From positions 31,516,001 to 31,580,000 of the forward strand of contig NC_073354.2 in the NCBI RefSeq assembly GCF_027580225.2: DNA of 64,000 nucleotides, given 5' to 3'. Shown in pieces: positions 1-45,989 of the stretch; within the stretch, counting starts at the first letter, position 1; each line of letters begins with the position of its first letter. A model generated the notes under the pieces. It was not told the origin of the DNA. It saw nothing but the letters and a program-made list of their open reading frames with translations, and made no database searches. The DNA is from Misgurnus anguillicaudatus. Taxonomy: Eukaryota > Chordata > Actinopteri > Cypriniformes > Cobitidae. A program made the position numbers and the translations under genes.

Positions 1-324
1 AAACACCCCATGAATCTAAATTAGAGCAGTATATTTAGACAGATTCATCTAAACATCAGACTACTTTATGGACTCGCCGATGCGGGTATTAACCCACTTG
101 CTGTTGGAGCCAGCCTCCAGCCAACCAAGATTTGAATTTGTGTGACTTATTTGGGCTTTATTATTTTTGCCGTCTGTCTGCTCGGGTCCCCAGAGTTCCA
201 GGCAGAAAATTAGAGGAGAAATAAGACAGAAGAGGCCTAATTTTACAGGCAACCTTGACCCAGATTTGGCTAGAGCAGGACTTGAGAATCCTTGAGGATG
301 ACTTTTCTTTTACACTTTGCATCT

Positions 325-410
325 CTTTGTAGCTCAACGGGTAAAGCATGCCACTACATTTATTTAGGTTATAGGTTTGATTCCCATTAAAAACATGAAT
401 TTATCAAATG
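325..410 (+). repeat. tRNA-derived SINE head fragment
   Basis: A box A-like TAGCTCAACGGG (330-341) and a box B-like GGTTTGATTCC (374-384) have tRNA spacing. The copy has no intact acceptor stem and lies in an intron, so it is a degraded pol III SINE rather than a tRNA gene. Confidence 0.6.
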
Positions 411-1159
411 CATAAAAGTAAGTGTAATTTAAATTTGGTGATCATAAAAGCAAATCTCTACATGTGCATACCGTTTGTGCATTGTAATTGTCGCATAAAA
501 TTACAATTTTACATTTGGTGCTTTGAAGTACACAAAGTAATGTTCAAATGTGTTTAAGCTTCTTGGTTCTTGCATGCAGCGTTTTCATTTGTTCTTCTTC
601 TGTCGTGCTTTAAAGGATTGTTACTGTTGTTTAATCCCTGATTACTTCATTTTTATCTCTTAAACAGAGCCATTCATGAGCCAATTTAAACAGAATGTAA
701 GCGTAATGAGCTTTTGAAGACATCTAAACATTTTTTTTCTCATTTTTTCTTTGGAGAAAAAATGTTTCTTGAGAGAATAGACCATGTCATTTGATAGAAA
801 TGTTGAAAAGTTGTTATACACATACCATTTTTAAAGAAAATCAAGTCACTTAAAGGGATACTCCAGCCAATCAAAATAACCTCAAAATACCTCATGCAAT
901 CCGAGATACATATGTCTATCATCCTTCAGATGAGCCCTTTTTTGAGTTATTTGAAGTGCCCTTGCTCCTCCAAGCTTTATAACGGTAGAAAACATGGATC
1001 GGGGAACAACTTTTGACTGTAAACCCCCCAAAAATTGCTTTCATCCTTCACAGAAGTAATCCACATGGCTCCAATGGGTTAATAAAAGTCTACTTCGGGT
1101 AATTGATGCAATTGTGTAAGAAAAAATATCCATATTTCAAACTTTATAAACTGTAACTA

Positions 1160-1801
1160 GGGCTGTCAAAAGATTAATCACGATTAATCGCATGCAAAAT
1201 TAAAGTTTGTTTTTTCATAATATATGTGTGCAGTGCACTGTTTGTAATTATTTTGTATATATAAATACACACACACACTTGCATGTATGTTTTAAGAAAC
1301 ATTTATTTAGATTTTGATATATTTTATTTTATATATAGACGGCTTCAGCAGTAACAGCATAAACCAGCGGCTTTCCTGGTTCACACATAACTTCCGGTAA
1401 ACTCCACTAAGAATAAATAACAACAAAGTACTTTAAACGTAGTTTATTTATATAACAAGCAAAATAAACAACACATTGATTACCTAGGAAACCAAAACAT
1501 TTGTTATTTTCGACGAGGTATGTGTTTTCATTTTAGCAACTAGTCAGACCATTTAAAAAAACTGAAACCGGAAGTAAAGTTTGGACCAGACGAGTATTGC
1601 GTCACCGCTCGTGCGTCCGATTAAACGTCTATAAATTAAAAAATATATACTTAAATTACATGTCTTTTTATTTTCTTAAATGTATGTGTGTGTATGTATA
1701 TATAAACATAATAATTACACACAATACACACGCAAATATATTATGCAAACACAAACTTTTATTTTGTATGTGATTAATGGCAGTAAATCTTTTGGCAGCC
1801 C
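1160..1801. mobile_element. MITE with TA duplication and GGGCTGTCAAAAGATT inverted ends
   Basis: The left end is GGGCTGTCAAAAGATTAATC at 1160; the right end is AATCTTTTGGCAGCCC at 1786-1801. TA lies on both sides (1158-1159 and 1802-1803). The ends carry the GATTAATCGCGATTAATCGC-type motif. A block at about 1334-1633, bounded by TATAGACG and CGTCTATA and resembling 20155-20290, appears to be a further insertion. Confidence 0.75.
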
Positions 1802-1803
1802 TA

Positions 1804-2850
1804 GTAATAACTAGCTTCCGGTAAAGGCGCCATCTTGGACTCCTAAGAGTTTTAGCGTAGTGAGCGCTTGTTGCCATGGGTACGCTGCGCAGTGACTCTT
1901 GTGAATCACGTGACTTTTATTTTGTATGCGATTAATCGCGCTAACTTTTTTGACAGCCCTAGTTATAACTAGCTTCCAGTAAAGGTGCCATCTTGGACTC
2001 GCAAGAGTTTTAGCGTAGTGAGCAATTGTTGCCATGGGTACGCTGTGCAGTGACTCTTGTGAATCACGTGACTTTTATTTTGTATGCGATTAATCGCGTT
2101 AACTTTTTTGACAGCCCTAGTTATAACTAGCTTCCGGTAAAGGTGCCATCTTGGACTCGCAAGAGTTTTAGCGTAGTGAGCGCTTGTTGCCATGGGTACG
2201 CTGTGCAGTGACTCTTGTGAATCACGTGACTTTTATTTTGTATGCGATTAATCGCGATAACTTTTTGACAGCCTTAGTTATAACTAGCTTCCGGTAAAGG
2301 TGCAATCTTGGACTCGCAAGAGTTTTAGCGTAGTGAGCGCTTGTTGCCATGGGTACGCTGTGCAGTGACTCTTGTGAATCACGTGACTTTTATTTTGTAT
2401 GCGATTAATAGCGATAACTTTTTGACAGCCTTAGTTATAACTAGCTTCCGGTAAAGGTGCCATCTTCGACTCGCAAGAGTTTTAGAGTAGTGAGCACTTG
2501 TTGCCATGGGACTCTGCGCAGTGACTCTCGTGAATCACGTGACTTTTATTTTTTATGCAAATAATCGCACTAACTTTTTTGACAGCCCTAGTTATAACTA
2601 GCTTCCGGTAAAGGTGCCATCTTGGACTCGCAAGAGTTTTAGCGTAGTGAGCGCTTGTTGCCATGGGTACGCTGCGCAGTGACTCTTGTAAATCACGTGA
2701 CTTTAATTTTGTATGCGATTAATCGCGATTACTTTTTTGACAGCCTTAGTTATAACTAGCTTCCGGTAAAGGTGCCGTCTTGGACTCGCAAGAGTTTTAG
2801 CGTAGTGAGCGCTTGTTGCCATGGGTACGCTGCACAGTGACTCTTGTGAA
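1804..2850. repeat. Tandem array, 157-158-bp unit, about 6.7 copies
   Basis: CTAGCTTCCGGTAAAGG-type starts occur at 1811, 1969, 2127, 2284, 2441, 2598 and 2756, giving periods of 158, 158, 157, 157, 157 and 158. Each unit joins about 108 bp of hairpin-core sequence (GGTGCCATCTTGGACTCGC, TTGTTGCCATGGGTACGCT) to about 50 bp matching the right end of the adjacent MITE (TATGCGATTAATCGCG...GACAGCCCTA). Six units carry ATCACGTGAC. The repeated minus-strand open frames of 60-74 codons are products of the repeat. Confidence 0.93.
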
Positions 2851-5484
2851 TCGTGTGAGTCCAAGATGACAATGCCACTGGAAGCTAGTATCATAGTTTA
2901 TGAAGTTTAAAATATGGATATTTTCTTACGATATTGCATCGATTACTTGCAAAGACCTTTATTAACCCATTGGAGCCGTGTGGATTACTTCTCTGAAGGC
3001 TAAATGCACTTTTTTGGGGTTTAAAGTCAGAAGTTGTTTCCTGACCTCTGTTTTCTCCCACAATAAGCTTGGCCAAGCAAAAACATTTACTTGAATAACT
3101 CCAAATAGGTTCGTCTGAAGGATGATGGACATGTGTTTCTTGGATTGCTTGCGGGTGAGTAAATCATGGTGTAATTTTGATATTTGGCTGGAGAATCCTT
3201 TTAAATCTTGATATAGGATGTATATACAATTTTTAAAGGATTGAGTCATCTTTAAAACCATTTTTCATCAAGCTTATATATTTAAACTTATATAACTTCC
3301 ACGCTGCTTAATAGTTGTATAGGCTGCACCAAACTTTATAAAACATAGTCTGTGAATACTCTAAATAAGTACAGGATGTCTGTTGACTAATTAAAAATAA
3401 GCTTTTTGGATCAATTTAAGTAAATGTCACATTTTTGCAAATTACTAGCCAAGTTTTGTTCGATTAACATATTAGAGATTTTATTTCCTAATTTAAGTCG
3501 AACCATAAGAAAGGTGTTCATTGTTCACACCATTATCCAGTACCTGCCCCCTTACGCTTCCCTTAACACCCACAGCTTTTTGCTAACTATTCAAGAGGAA
3601 AAGATTCCCTCATGCATAAACATAAGTGCTTCATTACATGTTTTTCTTATTCCCCTTGCTTAAAGTCAAGCAGCCTAAAGCATTTCTCTATTTTTATTTT
3701 TACATCCTCCTCGAAGTGACTTTATTCAGACATGCCCAGTAAAAGTGTAATAAAGTTTCTCTACTTTCCCGTACTACTTTTAATGTGTGACTACTGACCC
3801 TGTTGCTTTCTAACTTCCTTTACTTTAGCAAAATGGTTCTCATAGGCATTTCTTTCATGTCTTATGTGTTTACACACCCTTCTTATTTATTTTTATGAGA
3901 ACTTAAAAGACAGAATAAGGATTACCGTAACCAAATTACCAAGCTAACAGTCTGACATCACTTTAATTCTGTGTAACCTCCTTTGTTTCAATTAAACTGA
4001 AGATGTTTACATAGTCTAGAGAAAACTGAAGTCATTAGAAAACAAGCCAGTCAAGGGTGTACTTATGTATGCAATTTTATGTTTAAATTGGATGGGACGA
4101 AATGTGGCAATAAATGACCAAAACACCTTAGCAACAACCACATCACAATGCCCTAGCAACCGCCTCCCGCACTAGCATCTTGGCAGCAAGTTTTGCATGG
4201 TTAGGCACCATTCAGGTTTTGTTTAGAAAATGTAAGTTTATTTACTTTGACAATGCAATTTGACGTAGCCACAGTACATGCAACACAGAGACACGGATGA
4301 TATAAGCGTGCATACATCAATAGGCAGCGCTCAAGCAAACTTCCAAGCGTGAATCAACACTGATTTTCTATTGAGGTGGGTAAATTTGCCTTTCACGTAA
4401 TGCATTCGCTTGATAAAAGGCAAGACGGTAATTGCTTGATGGTTGCACCTCGCTGAGATGTTCAGCATTGGTTCAAAATGTAAGCTTAATAACCGAGTTT
4501 AGTATAGGCGTCATGCTGCGTGCTGTTCTGCCATCATTTCCCTCTCTAGATAATTGACGTCCTCTAAATGGCATTTCACAATTGTTCACGTTTATTTCAG
4601 TTACTCATCTATTACAGACATGCGTCGGGTTATATAACAGACATATTTATGCCTGATAGATATATGCGTTTGATAGGGATTGATGAGGCTGGAGCTTTTA
4701 AATGTACGCCTAAAACAAGCAAGAGAGGGAGTTCAGATCATCATAAGACATTACTCTCTTCTCTCCCACCTAGCCTGATCAATTTTTAGACAAAATACAT
4801 GATGATGGAAAACTGTGATTTAATTGAGCTTTGCATTAAGTGGATGTCACAGAATAAGAAACGGCATAAACATTTTTTACTAATCTTCGTTTTATTGTGA
4901 CAAACGGCCCAGTCGATGCTGAGCCCGGGGCGTAAAAACTATAGCTGAGTTATCGATTCAAAAGGCTTGGAGGAGAAAGCTGTTAGGAATGTGTGTGCGA
5001 TGTGATTGGCCGAATTACAAGGGTCATTTTGCTTTTTGTCATGGCTGGAGTGACCAAAATATAGAGGGCAATGCTATTTTTAAATAATATAGGACTGCCT
5101 AGTGAGTTTTCTCACATCATTTCGGATCAATATCAGTGTTTTGTGATGTAAGATTGCTTTATAGATCTTTGTTATGTAAAACATGTTATGTGTAGCCCCA
5201 CATACATTTTACATTGTGAATATGAGAGACCGTGAGAGCGTCACTGATAAAGCCTGACTGTTTTATCAGCCTGAGGATACATGAGCCTTGGTAGAGTTCG
5301 TATTTCACTTCAGCACTTGTTAATTATTCAGGCTAATGGTATTTTCGCAGAGATCTGTCAGATAATTTGTTATGTATCCCATACTGGTCATTATTAAGCA
5401 TCTGTCTGGGTTTCTACAGCACACAATGCACACATTTCTAAAACAAGAGTCAAAGGATGGCTGCTCGCCCACACTGCTAACTTA

Positions 5485-5690
5485 AAGGGATAGTTCACCC
5501 AAAAAAATAAACATTTGTAATCAAGCAAGATTTTTTTGTTTGTAATAAATAAGCTTTCCATTGATGTATGGTTTGTTAGGATAGAGCCATATTTGGCTCG
5601 ATATCGACTATTTGAAAATCTGGAATCTGAGGGTGCAAAGTATTGAAAAATTAGCCTTTGAAGTTGTCCAAATGAAGTCCTTAGCAACAC
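5485..5690. repeat. Partial TTAAAGGGATAGTTCACCC hairpin end plus degraded dispersed repeat
   Basis: It begins TTAAAGGGATAGTTCACCC, then merges into sequence resembling the inner part of the element at 27125-27484 (AAATAAGCTTTCCATTGATG-type stretch). Confidence 0.45.
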
Positions 5691-5771
5691 AAATTGCTAA
5701 TGATGAATAAATATCGATATACCTATGGTAGGAAATGTACAAAATATCTTCATGGAAAATGATTTGCACTT

Positions 5772-7048
5772 AACTCTTTCCCCGCCATTGAGTTAACTCG
5801 TCAATTAAAGCTCATATAACACACGCTGTTTCTGCATTTCTAATGTAAATCTGGAGTACCTATAGAGTAGTATTACATCCTTTATATCTCTAGTCTTTAG
5901 TTTAATCAGATTATTAAAAAAAAGATTTACTTTACCAATTCCTTCCGATAACGTACGAATACATGAAGAAGGAGGAGTTACTACCGCGGGAGGAGCGAGT
6001 TCGAGTCATGCAACACTATACAACACTGTTTAACTTATGATTCACTACATGTTCCTGTCATTTATATAATATGCACGCACCTATTTCCAACATAACACAG
6101 AAGTCTTACTTACCGCATGCAACTCATGATCCGGTTGGGACTTTTCAATGAAATCCAGTGCATCAAACACACACGCAAAACTCCGCTGCTACCCCACATA
6201 ATAAACTATATCCATAGTTTCCATAAGGCTGGCTTTCTTTTCCTTGCACCCCAAAACACATTTCTTCTTTCGTGCCATTGTTGAGTTTTGAAATTAAACA
6301 AAGCTGTGTCGTGTGATGTGATGTTTGTAAGTTCTAGCGTCTCCTGCTGATTGACGAGTCGGAGGGGTTTTCCAGGGGAAGTGCCCATTAAAATAATTGC
6401 TACGTATAGAAACCCTTGAAACGTCAGCTGGACCCGTAATCGAAAAAACTTTCCGAAACTTGTACGAACCCTGGTGAAGTGCATTCGGCACAGAAATACT
6501 CTGTAACACGCAACTGTTTTTTTTGACACTTTGCCTACGTTTAGCATGAGGAAACAACTCTATAACTGTGTTAATAAGTCAGAATGCATGAAATACCATT
6601 GAACCACACCCCTTTAAGAGAAAATGCTTCCCTGCCAATGATGGATTTTTACGACAATCTGTATTTCTGCTATTATCCACCGGGAGGTGCTCTAACCCAA
6701 CGTATAAAACCCAAAAGCAACCTTTTAGGACAAACCGTAAGAACTCCGTGTATGTTTTGATCATCACTCTGAATCTGATCTCTAACAAAAGTCCATCACA
6801 AACATGCAATTATCTCAGCTTTTTGCTTAGAAATTTTTATTTTTGAAGAAACCCATATTTGAGAGGTGATAAAAAGAAACCAAATGAAGGTAGGATAAAA
6901 CTTGTATTTTGTTTGAAAGCAGAGGGTTTGTTTTTTCATTTGAGATATATATAATTTTTTTTTCTGGAAGGCATTAAACTTTTGCGAAAATCATAAAAAT
7001 GCTGGTGCTGGCTGGCAACTAAAAAAAAAACTTTTAAAAGAGTTAATA
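5772..7048. mobile_element. CTCTTTCCCCGCCA hairpin element split by a TTAA insertion (5804-6618)
   Basis: The left end CTCTTTCCCCGCCATTGAG and the right end GGCAACT...TTAAAAGAGTT belong to the family also seen at 15112-15646, 42028-42850 and 49498-49860. The inserted block runs from TTAAAGCTCATATAACACAC to ATTGAACCACACCCCTTTAA. Its right portion, about 6365-6605, recurs at 25867-26130. Confidence 0.6.
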
Positions 7049-8349
7049 TCCTTATGTTTTTTTTCCATAAAAAATAATTTTGACACATAACATGTATTGT
7101 TGTCTTTTGCTACAAATATATCTCTGCTTATGACGGTTTTATGGTCCATGGTCACATATTACATGTAAAAACCATTAAAATAATTGTCCTGCTTTTTTCA
7201 TTAACTAGCTTGTTGAAAACATTTATTCATCAGTTATTTCCTATTTTCTTATACCATTACATGATCTCTGAAAAGTTTTTAGAATCAATATGAAGAGGTC
7301 CAGTAAAAATATTTTATAAATAGGAAATATTTACAAGCATATGCAATTCAATAATACACTATAAATGATATGCCAGTGTGTTCAGATCAAAGAAAAAGAC
7401 TATTCAAGAGTTCTTGGTCCTTTGAATGTGTTTATTCTGTTGTTTTGCTTGGCATCCTCTACCTCTCCATTTTCTTAAATTTGTGTTAGGTGATTTAATC
7501 ATCTGTGTAATGAAAAACAAATTGGTTTGGCACATTATCATCCTCAGTCATGCTTCTGTTTTTAGCGCGATTTCTCTTTCTCACCTCGGACCAGACTTGT
7601 GTTTCAAGCAGAGGTTTGTAGAGATCAATGCGGTGTAAAATGTGATGACATTGGTAGTAACTCTCAGAGGTGTTTGCAAATGTTTCCGGTTGTGCGAAGG
7701 CCTTTGTTTAATATCTAGTTTTTATGATATGAAGCATTTGGTGTCCTTCAGGCATACCATCATGTGTCCGATTGTTTGTCCTCCAGTTGCATCATAACAC
7801 ATAGAAATACGATTGTTAAATGTCGATAATGATGCTTTTGTTGGATTCCTTTTTATCCTCATTATCATGGCTAATTTACTTTCTTAATGACATTAAAATC
7901 TTTCCCAGTCTGTTTTGTACAATAAAGCTTTTAAAAGTTAAGTGGAGGGTGTAGTTCTTTTAAAGCTGTGATTTCGTGCCATAACCGAGAAGTAATTCAT
8001 CTTAATAATTGGCGTAGACACAGAGGGCCACACAGGGCAGATCTGCAGGCGGGTGATCTGTATGTAGTAACAGCTGGCCATAAGACGTGGCTCACCAGTG
8101 ACCTGTGCAAACTTCCAGAGTTTATATCAGGTTGTCAACTTTTAGTTGAGGTCAATGTCAATGAAAGTCAACAACGACACTCTATATAAGCAAACATGAG
8201 GAGTAGATAAAATAAGGTCATGGATTTAAAAGTGGCACCCATGTAAGAGATTTCATCTGATTAAATTAACAGTGGACTGTAATGAATCATAAGTCCAACA
8301 GTAAAAAAATAAAAGTTAGACTGTAAAATGTTATTTAACCCATGAAGTT

Positions 8350-8815
8350 ACGGGGTCCACTCCTTCAAGTCCAAAAAAATGTGCATCCATTTTTCACAAA
8401 ATAAATCCAAACGGCTCCACGCCGTAATCCGCACCGTTTTGTTGTAGAAATATCCATATTTAAAATTTTATAAATGAAAATAACTAGCTTCCGGTAACTC
8501 TGCCATCTCTGTATTAGACTCCTCTGTATTCAGGAAAGACTATCAGCGTAGTGTTTGCACTTTTCATAGTAGCGTATGACAAGTTCGGAGGGCAGGGGCA
8601 TAGAGCAGCACCAAAGAACCCTCCATAAACTGCGTAAGCTCTCATCTTGAATGCGGACGCGACTAAGATGGCGGCGATCCCGGAAGCTAGTTATATTAGT
8701 TTATAAAGTTTTAAATATGGATATTTCTTCAACAAAATGGCGCGGATTACCCTCAGAAGGCCTTTGTTTAAAAATCATGGGTTTTATATCATTTTTGGCC
8801 GAACTATCCCTTTAA
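8350..8815. mobile_element. Hairpin element of the 851-3204 family
   Basis: It shows the same ordered landmarks: AGTGCATCCATTTTT-type motif, AAATATCCATATTTAAAATT, AACTAGCTTCCGGTAA, then the inverted arm with CCCGGAAGCTAGTTAT and AAATATGGATATTTCTTC. It ends GAACTATCCCTTTAA. Here the core between the arms is single copy, so it shows what the tandem-array locus looked like before amplification. Confidence 0.65.
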
Positions 8816-8861
8816 TGCTTTATAATTTTCTAAGCATTTTGAGCAATGATGTTATAGATAT

Positions 8862-10169
8862 AGCGATACTCCAGCCAAAATGACCCCATGATTTACTCAT
8901 CCTTAAAGGAATAGTCTACTCATTTTCAATATTAAAATATGTTTTTACCTTAACTAAGAATTGTTGATACATCCCTCTGTCATCTGTGTGCTTGCACGTA
9001 AGCGCTGGAGCGCGCTGCGACACTTCGATAGCATTTAGCTTAGCCCCATTCATTCAATGGTATCAAACAGAAATAAAGTTAGAAGTGACCAAATACATCA
9101 ACGTTTTTCCTATTTAAGACGAGTAGTTATACGAGCAAGTTTGGTGGTACAAAATAAAACGTAGCGCTTTTCTAAGCGGGTTTAAAAGAGGAACTATATT
9201 GTATGGCGTAATAGCACTTTTGGGAGTACTTCGACTCTGCCCAGTAACACCCTCCCTCTCCCATTATGAGTGGGAGAAGGGGAGCGGACTTTTCAGGCGA
9301 GTCGAAGTACTCCCAAAAGTGCCATTACGCCATACAATATAGTTCCTCTTTTAAATCCGCTTAGAAAAGCGCTACGTTTTATTTTGTACCACCAAACTTG
9401 CTCGTATAACTACTCGTCTTAAATAGGAAAAACGTTGATGTGTTTGGTCACCTCCAACTCCATCTCTGCTTGATACAACCGAACGAATGGGGCCAAGCCA
9501 AATGCCATCGAAGTGTCACAGCGCTTACGTGCACGCACACAGATGACAGAGGGATGCATCCACAATTCCCAGTCAAGGCAACAACATAGTTTAATATTGA
9601 AAATGAGTAGACTATTCCTTTAAGCAATCCGAGATGCATGTCATCATCTTTCACACAAACACATTTGGAGTTATTTTAGTAAATGTCCTTGCTCTTCCAA
9701 GTTTTACAATGGTAGAAAACAGGGATCAGGCAACAACTTTTGACTTTAAACCTCAAAAAAGTGCATTTATTCTGCACAGAAGTAATCCACATGGCTCTAA
9801 GGGGTTAATAAAGGTCTTCTGAGGGTAATTGGTGCGATTTGTAAGAACAAACTATTATAGTTTATAAAGTTTGAAAAAATGGATATTCGTCTTACAAAAT
9901 CACACTGATTACCCTCAGAAGACCTTTATTAACCCCTTAGAGTCGTTTGGAGTACTTTTGAGGGCTTGGTGCACTTTTTTGGTATTTAGTTGTCAGAAGT
10001 TGTTGCCTAATCCCTCTTTTCTACCATTATAAAGCTTGGAAGAGCAAGGACATTTACTAAAATAACTCAATGTGTTCGTCTAAAGGTTGTAGGACATATG
10101 TTTGTTGTATTGCTTGAGGCTGAGTACATCATGGGGTAGTTTTGATATTTCGCTGGAGTATCGGTTTAA
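8862..10169. mobile_element. Hairpin element of the same family, split by a second hairpin element
   Basis: The outer element starts GCGATACTCCAGCCAAAATG and ends CGCTGGAGTATCGGTTTAA. Its left arm is broken at 8903 by another element and resumes at 9624 with GCAATCCGAGATGCATGTC. Confidence 0.65.
8903..9623. mobile_element. TTAA-flanked near-perfect palindromic element, ~720 bp
   Basis: The left end is TTAAAGGAATAGTCTACTCA; the right end is TGAGTAGACTATTCCTTTAA. Arms of about 325 bp pair closely, for example TGGCGTAATAGCACTTTTGG with CCAAAAGTGCCATTACGCCA. The loop between is about 60 bp (9236-9296). Confidence 0.85.
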
Positions 10170-10394
10170 CATTCAATTTCCACATCCATAGTAATGTCAG
10201 CAGAAGAGAAGAGAAAAGGCCTGAAAGGTTATTTTGATGTATTATGAAAGTAAAAGTTGTCTTTAAAAATGTGTGCATTCATCAGTCACAATAAAATCTT
10301 CATGAGAAAAGGAAGTGGGGTCAATTGTGAATTCATGTTATCTATGACGGTTGTGTTGAATTATGAGTTATTGAAATGATACTGACCATCATAA

Positions 10395-44575
<34,181 letters not shown>

Positions 44576-45909
44576 ACCCAAACCTACCTGGCTTTAAAAA
44601 ACGTGACTTCCTAGACATGCTTTGACATTGGGCGAGAGATATGGACTCAATATCCCACCGTGGCTGGAGACGTCCTGGAGCTTCTCGTCTGTTTTTACAA
44701 CCCTCAATCCTGAAGCTCTCACCCCTGGCTGATTGTCCTCCGCTATCTCAAACGATGGGATTCTGCATGCCGCCACCGTCCTCTCTCTGTCCCCGATGCT
44801 TTGGTCACGTCTCTGAGCTACAGAGACCGGAAGGATCGTATCTCCTCTGTGAGGAGGCCGAATGTTTTCCATCGGACCGTCCCTCTCACACACTTTTTTA
44901 AAAAGCCATAGCGAATTCAAGCTTCATCATCGTTTTTTTTGTTTTGTTTTTACATCCTGTGTGTTTACTGGAACAAGGACGCTCCCTTAACTTTCCTGTC
45001 GTTACGTAATTCGCTGTCTCCTTTTTTTTTATTGTTTTTTCGGGGTGTGTTTGTTTGGTTGGGTGTTCAGGCTCGATGACGGACGGCAAGGTAGCGAAAC
45101 GAACTCAACTAGTGCCTTTTAGTCTTACCGATAAATGTTACATATTTCTTTTTGCCGTCTGCATTTGTTTTGTGTCTTGAGGATTTTATCCTCCTAGGAC
45201 ATTAAAGAGATGACCAGAACCACTCGCACCATCATTCTGGATGTGAAAAGCAATCGTGTACGCATCACTCACTGATTCCTCTACATTTATAAGTTGTTCC
45301 TCTTTTCTTTTCTATCTTGCTTTGTAACATCACTGAAAAAAATGTGTACAAATGTGTTTTGTTTACTCAGTCATTGAAAGCAGAGACTTTTCTCCTACAT
45401 ATTATGTAAAATATACTACTTTGTGTTAATTTATTACTTGACATTTTTGTCTTTTCAGTGCAGAGGGCAGGGAACAGTGACGATGTTGTTTCGATCGTTC
45501 TTATCCTCTAGGACAGATAGGAAGATGCGAGCGAGCAGCATCAGTCAAAGGGCAGGGTGAATATTAGTTTGAATGTACCACCAAATGTGAATCGAACATA
45601 TTTTGGCTAGTTGTTGTGATTTATGATTTTATCTGTTTAATGTTCGTTTTTAATATGAAAGCACAAAAACATGATTCAGTATATTTGGGTTCTCCCTGAA
45701 GAGAGGAATAGAGATATAAGTGTAGGATAAAATGTGTAGGATGGCACACATGAGGAATTTTGATGCAAGGAAAACAAAGCGGACCACTACACTGGATGCA
45801 CACCAAATAAGCAAGAAGCTCATGATAGGAAAACATGTGGATGTGTCACGTTGGTGCATATGTATATTTACATCACATATAATCTATACATACACTACAT
45901 TTATTACAG

Positions 45910-45915
45910 AATAAA
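45910..45915 (+). promoter_or_regulatory. man1a1: Candidate proximal poly(A) signal AATAAA
   Basis: AATAAA lies about 1.33 kb after the stop and just before the minisatellite. Use of this site would exclude the minisatellite from the mRNA. Confidence 0.4.
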
Positions 45916-45989
45916 TGACTGCATTCCACTTTATGAAAGAACAGACCCATTTTAAGATCATTAATTGACGTTTGTATGGAAAGACCTAA

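Larger units (their letters stand above)
851..3204. mobile_element. Large TTAA-flanked hairpin element, its middle occupied by a MITE and a tandem array
   Basis: The left arm (851-1151) starts TTAAAGGGATACTCCAGCC. The right arm (2880-3204) is its approximate reverse complement and ends GGCTGGAGAATCCTTTTAA. Shared arm landmarks include a TTTATAAAGTTT/ATATGGATATTT segment, the AGTAATCCACAYGGCT motif and a CATCCTTCAGA-type motif. The same family recurs at 8350-8815, 8862-10169 and 17820-18260. Confidence 0.75.

Noticed and set aside
325..410. tRNA gene
   Set aside because: Box A and box B are present, but no acceptor or anticodon stem can be folded convincingly. It matches a SINE head.
1811..2894. 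Series of similar minus-strand open frames (MATSAHYAKTLASPRWHLY-type)
   Set aside because: They are the translation of the 158-bp tandem array. The period is not a multiple of three, frames break at every unit, and no domain is recognisable.
6206..6557. Minus-strand open frame of 113 codons with a relative at 25864-26080
   Set aside because: The similarity is at DNA level between two copies of a dispersed repeat; no protein domain was recognised.
44594..44920. Open frames on both strands just after the man1a1 stop
   Set aside because: They lie in 3' UTR-like sequence, overlap each other on opposite strands, and resemble no known protein.
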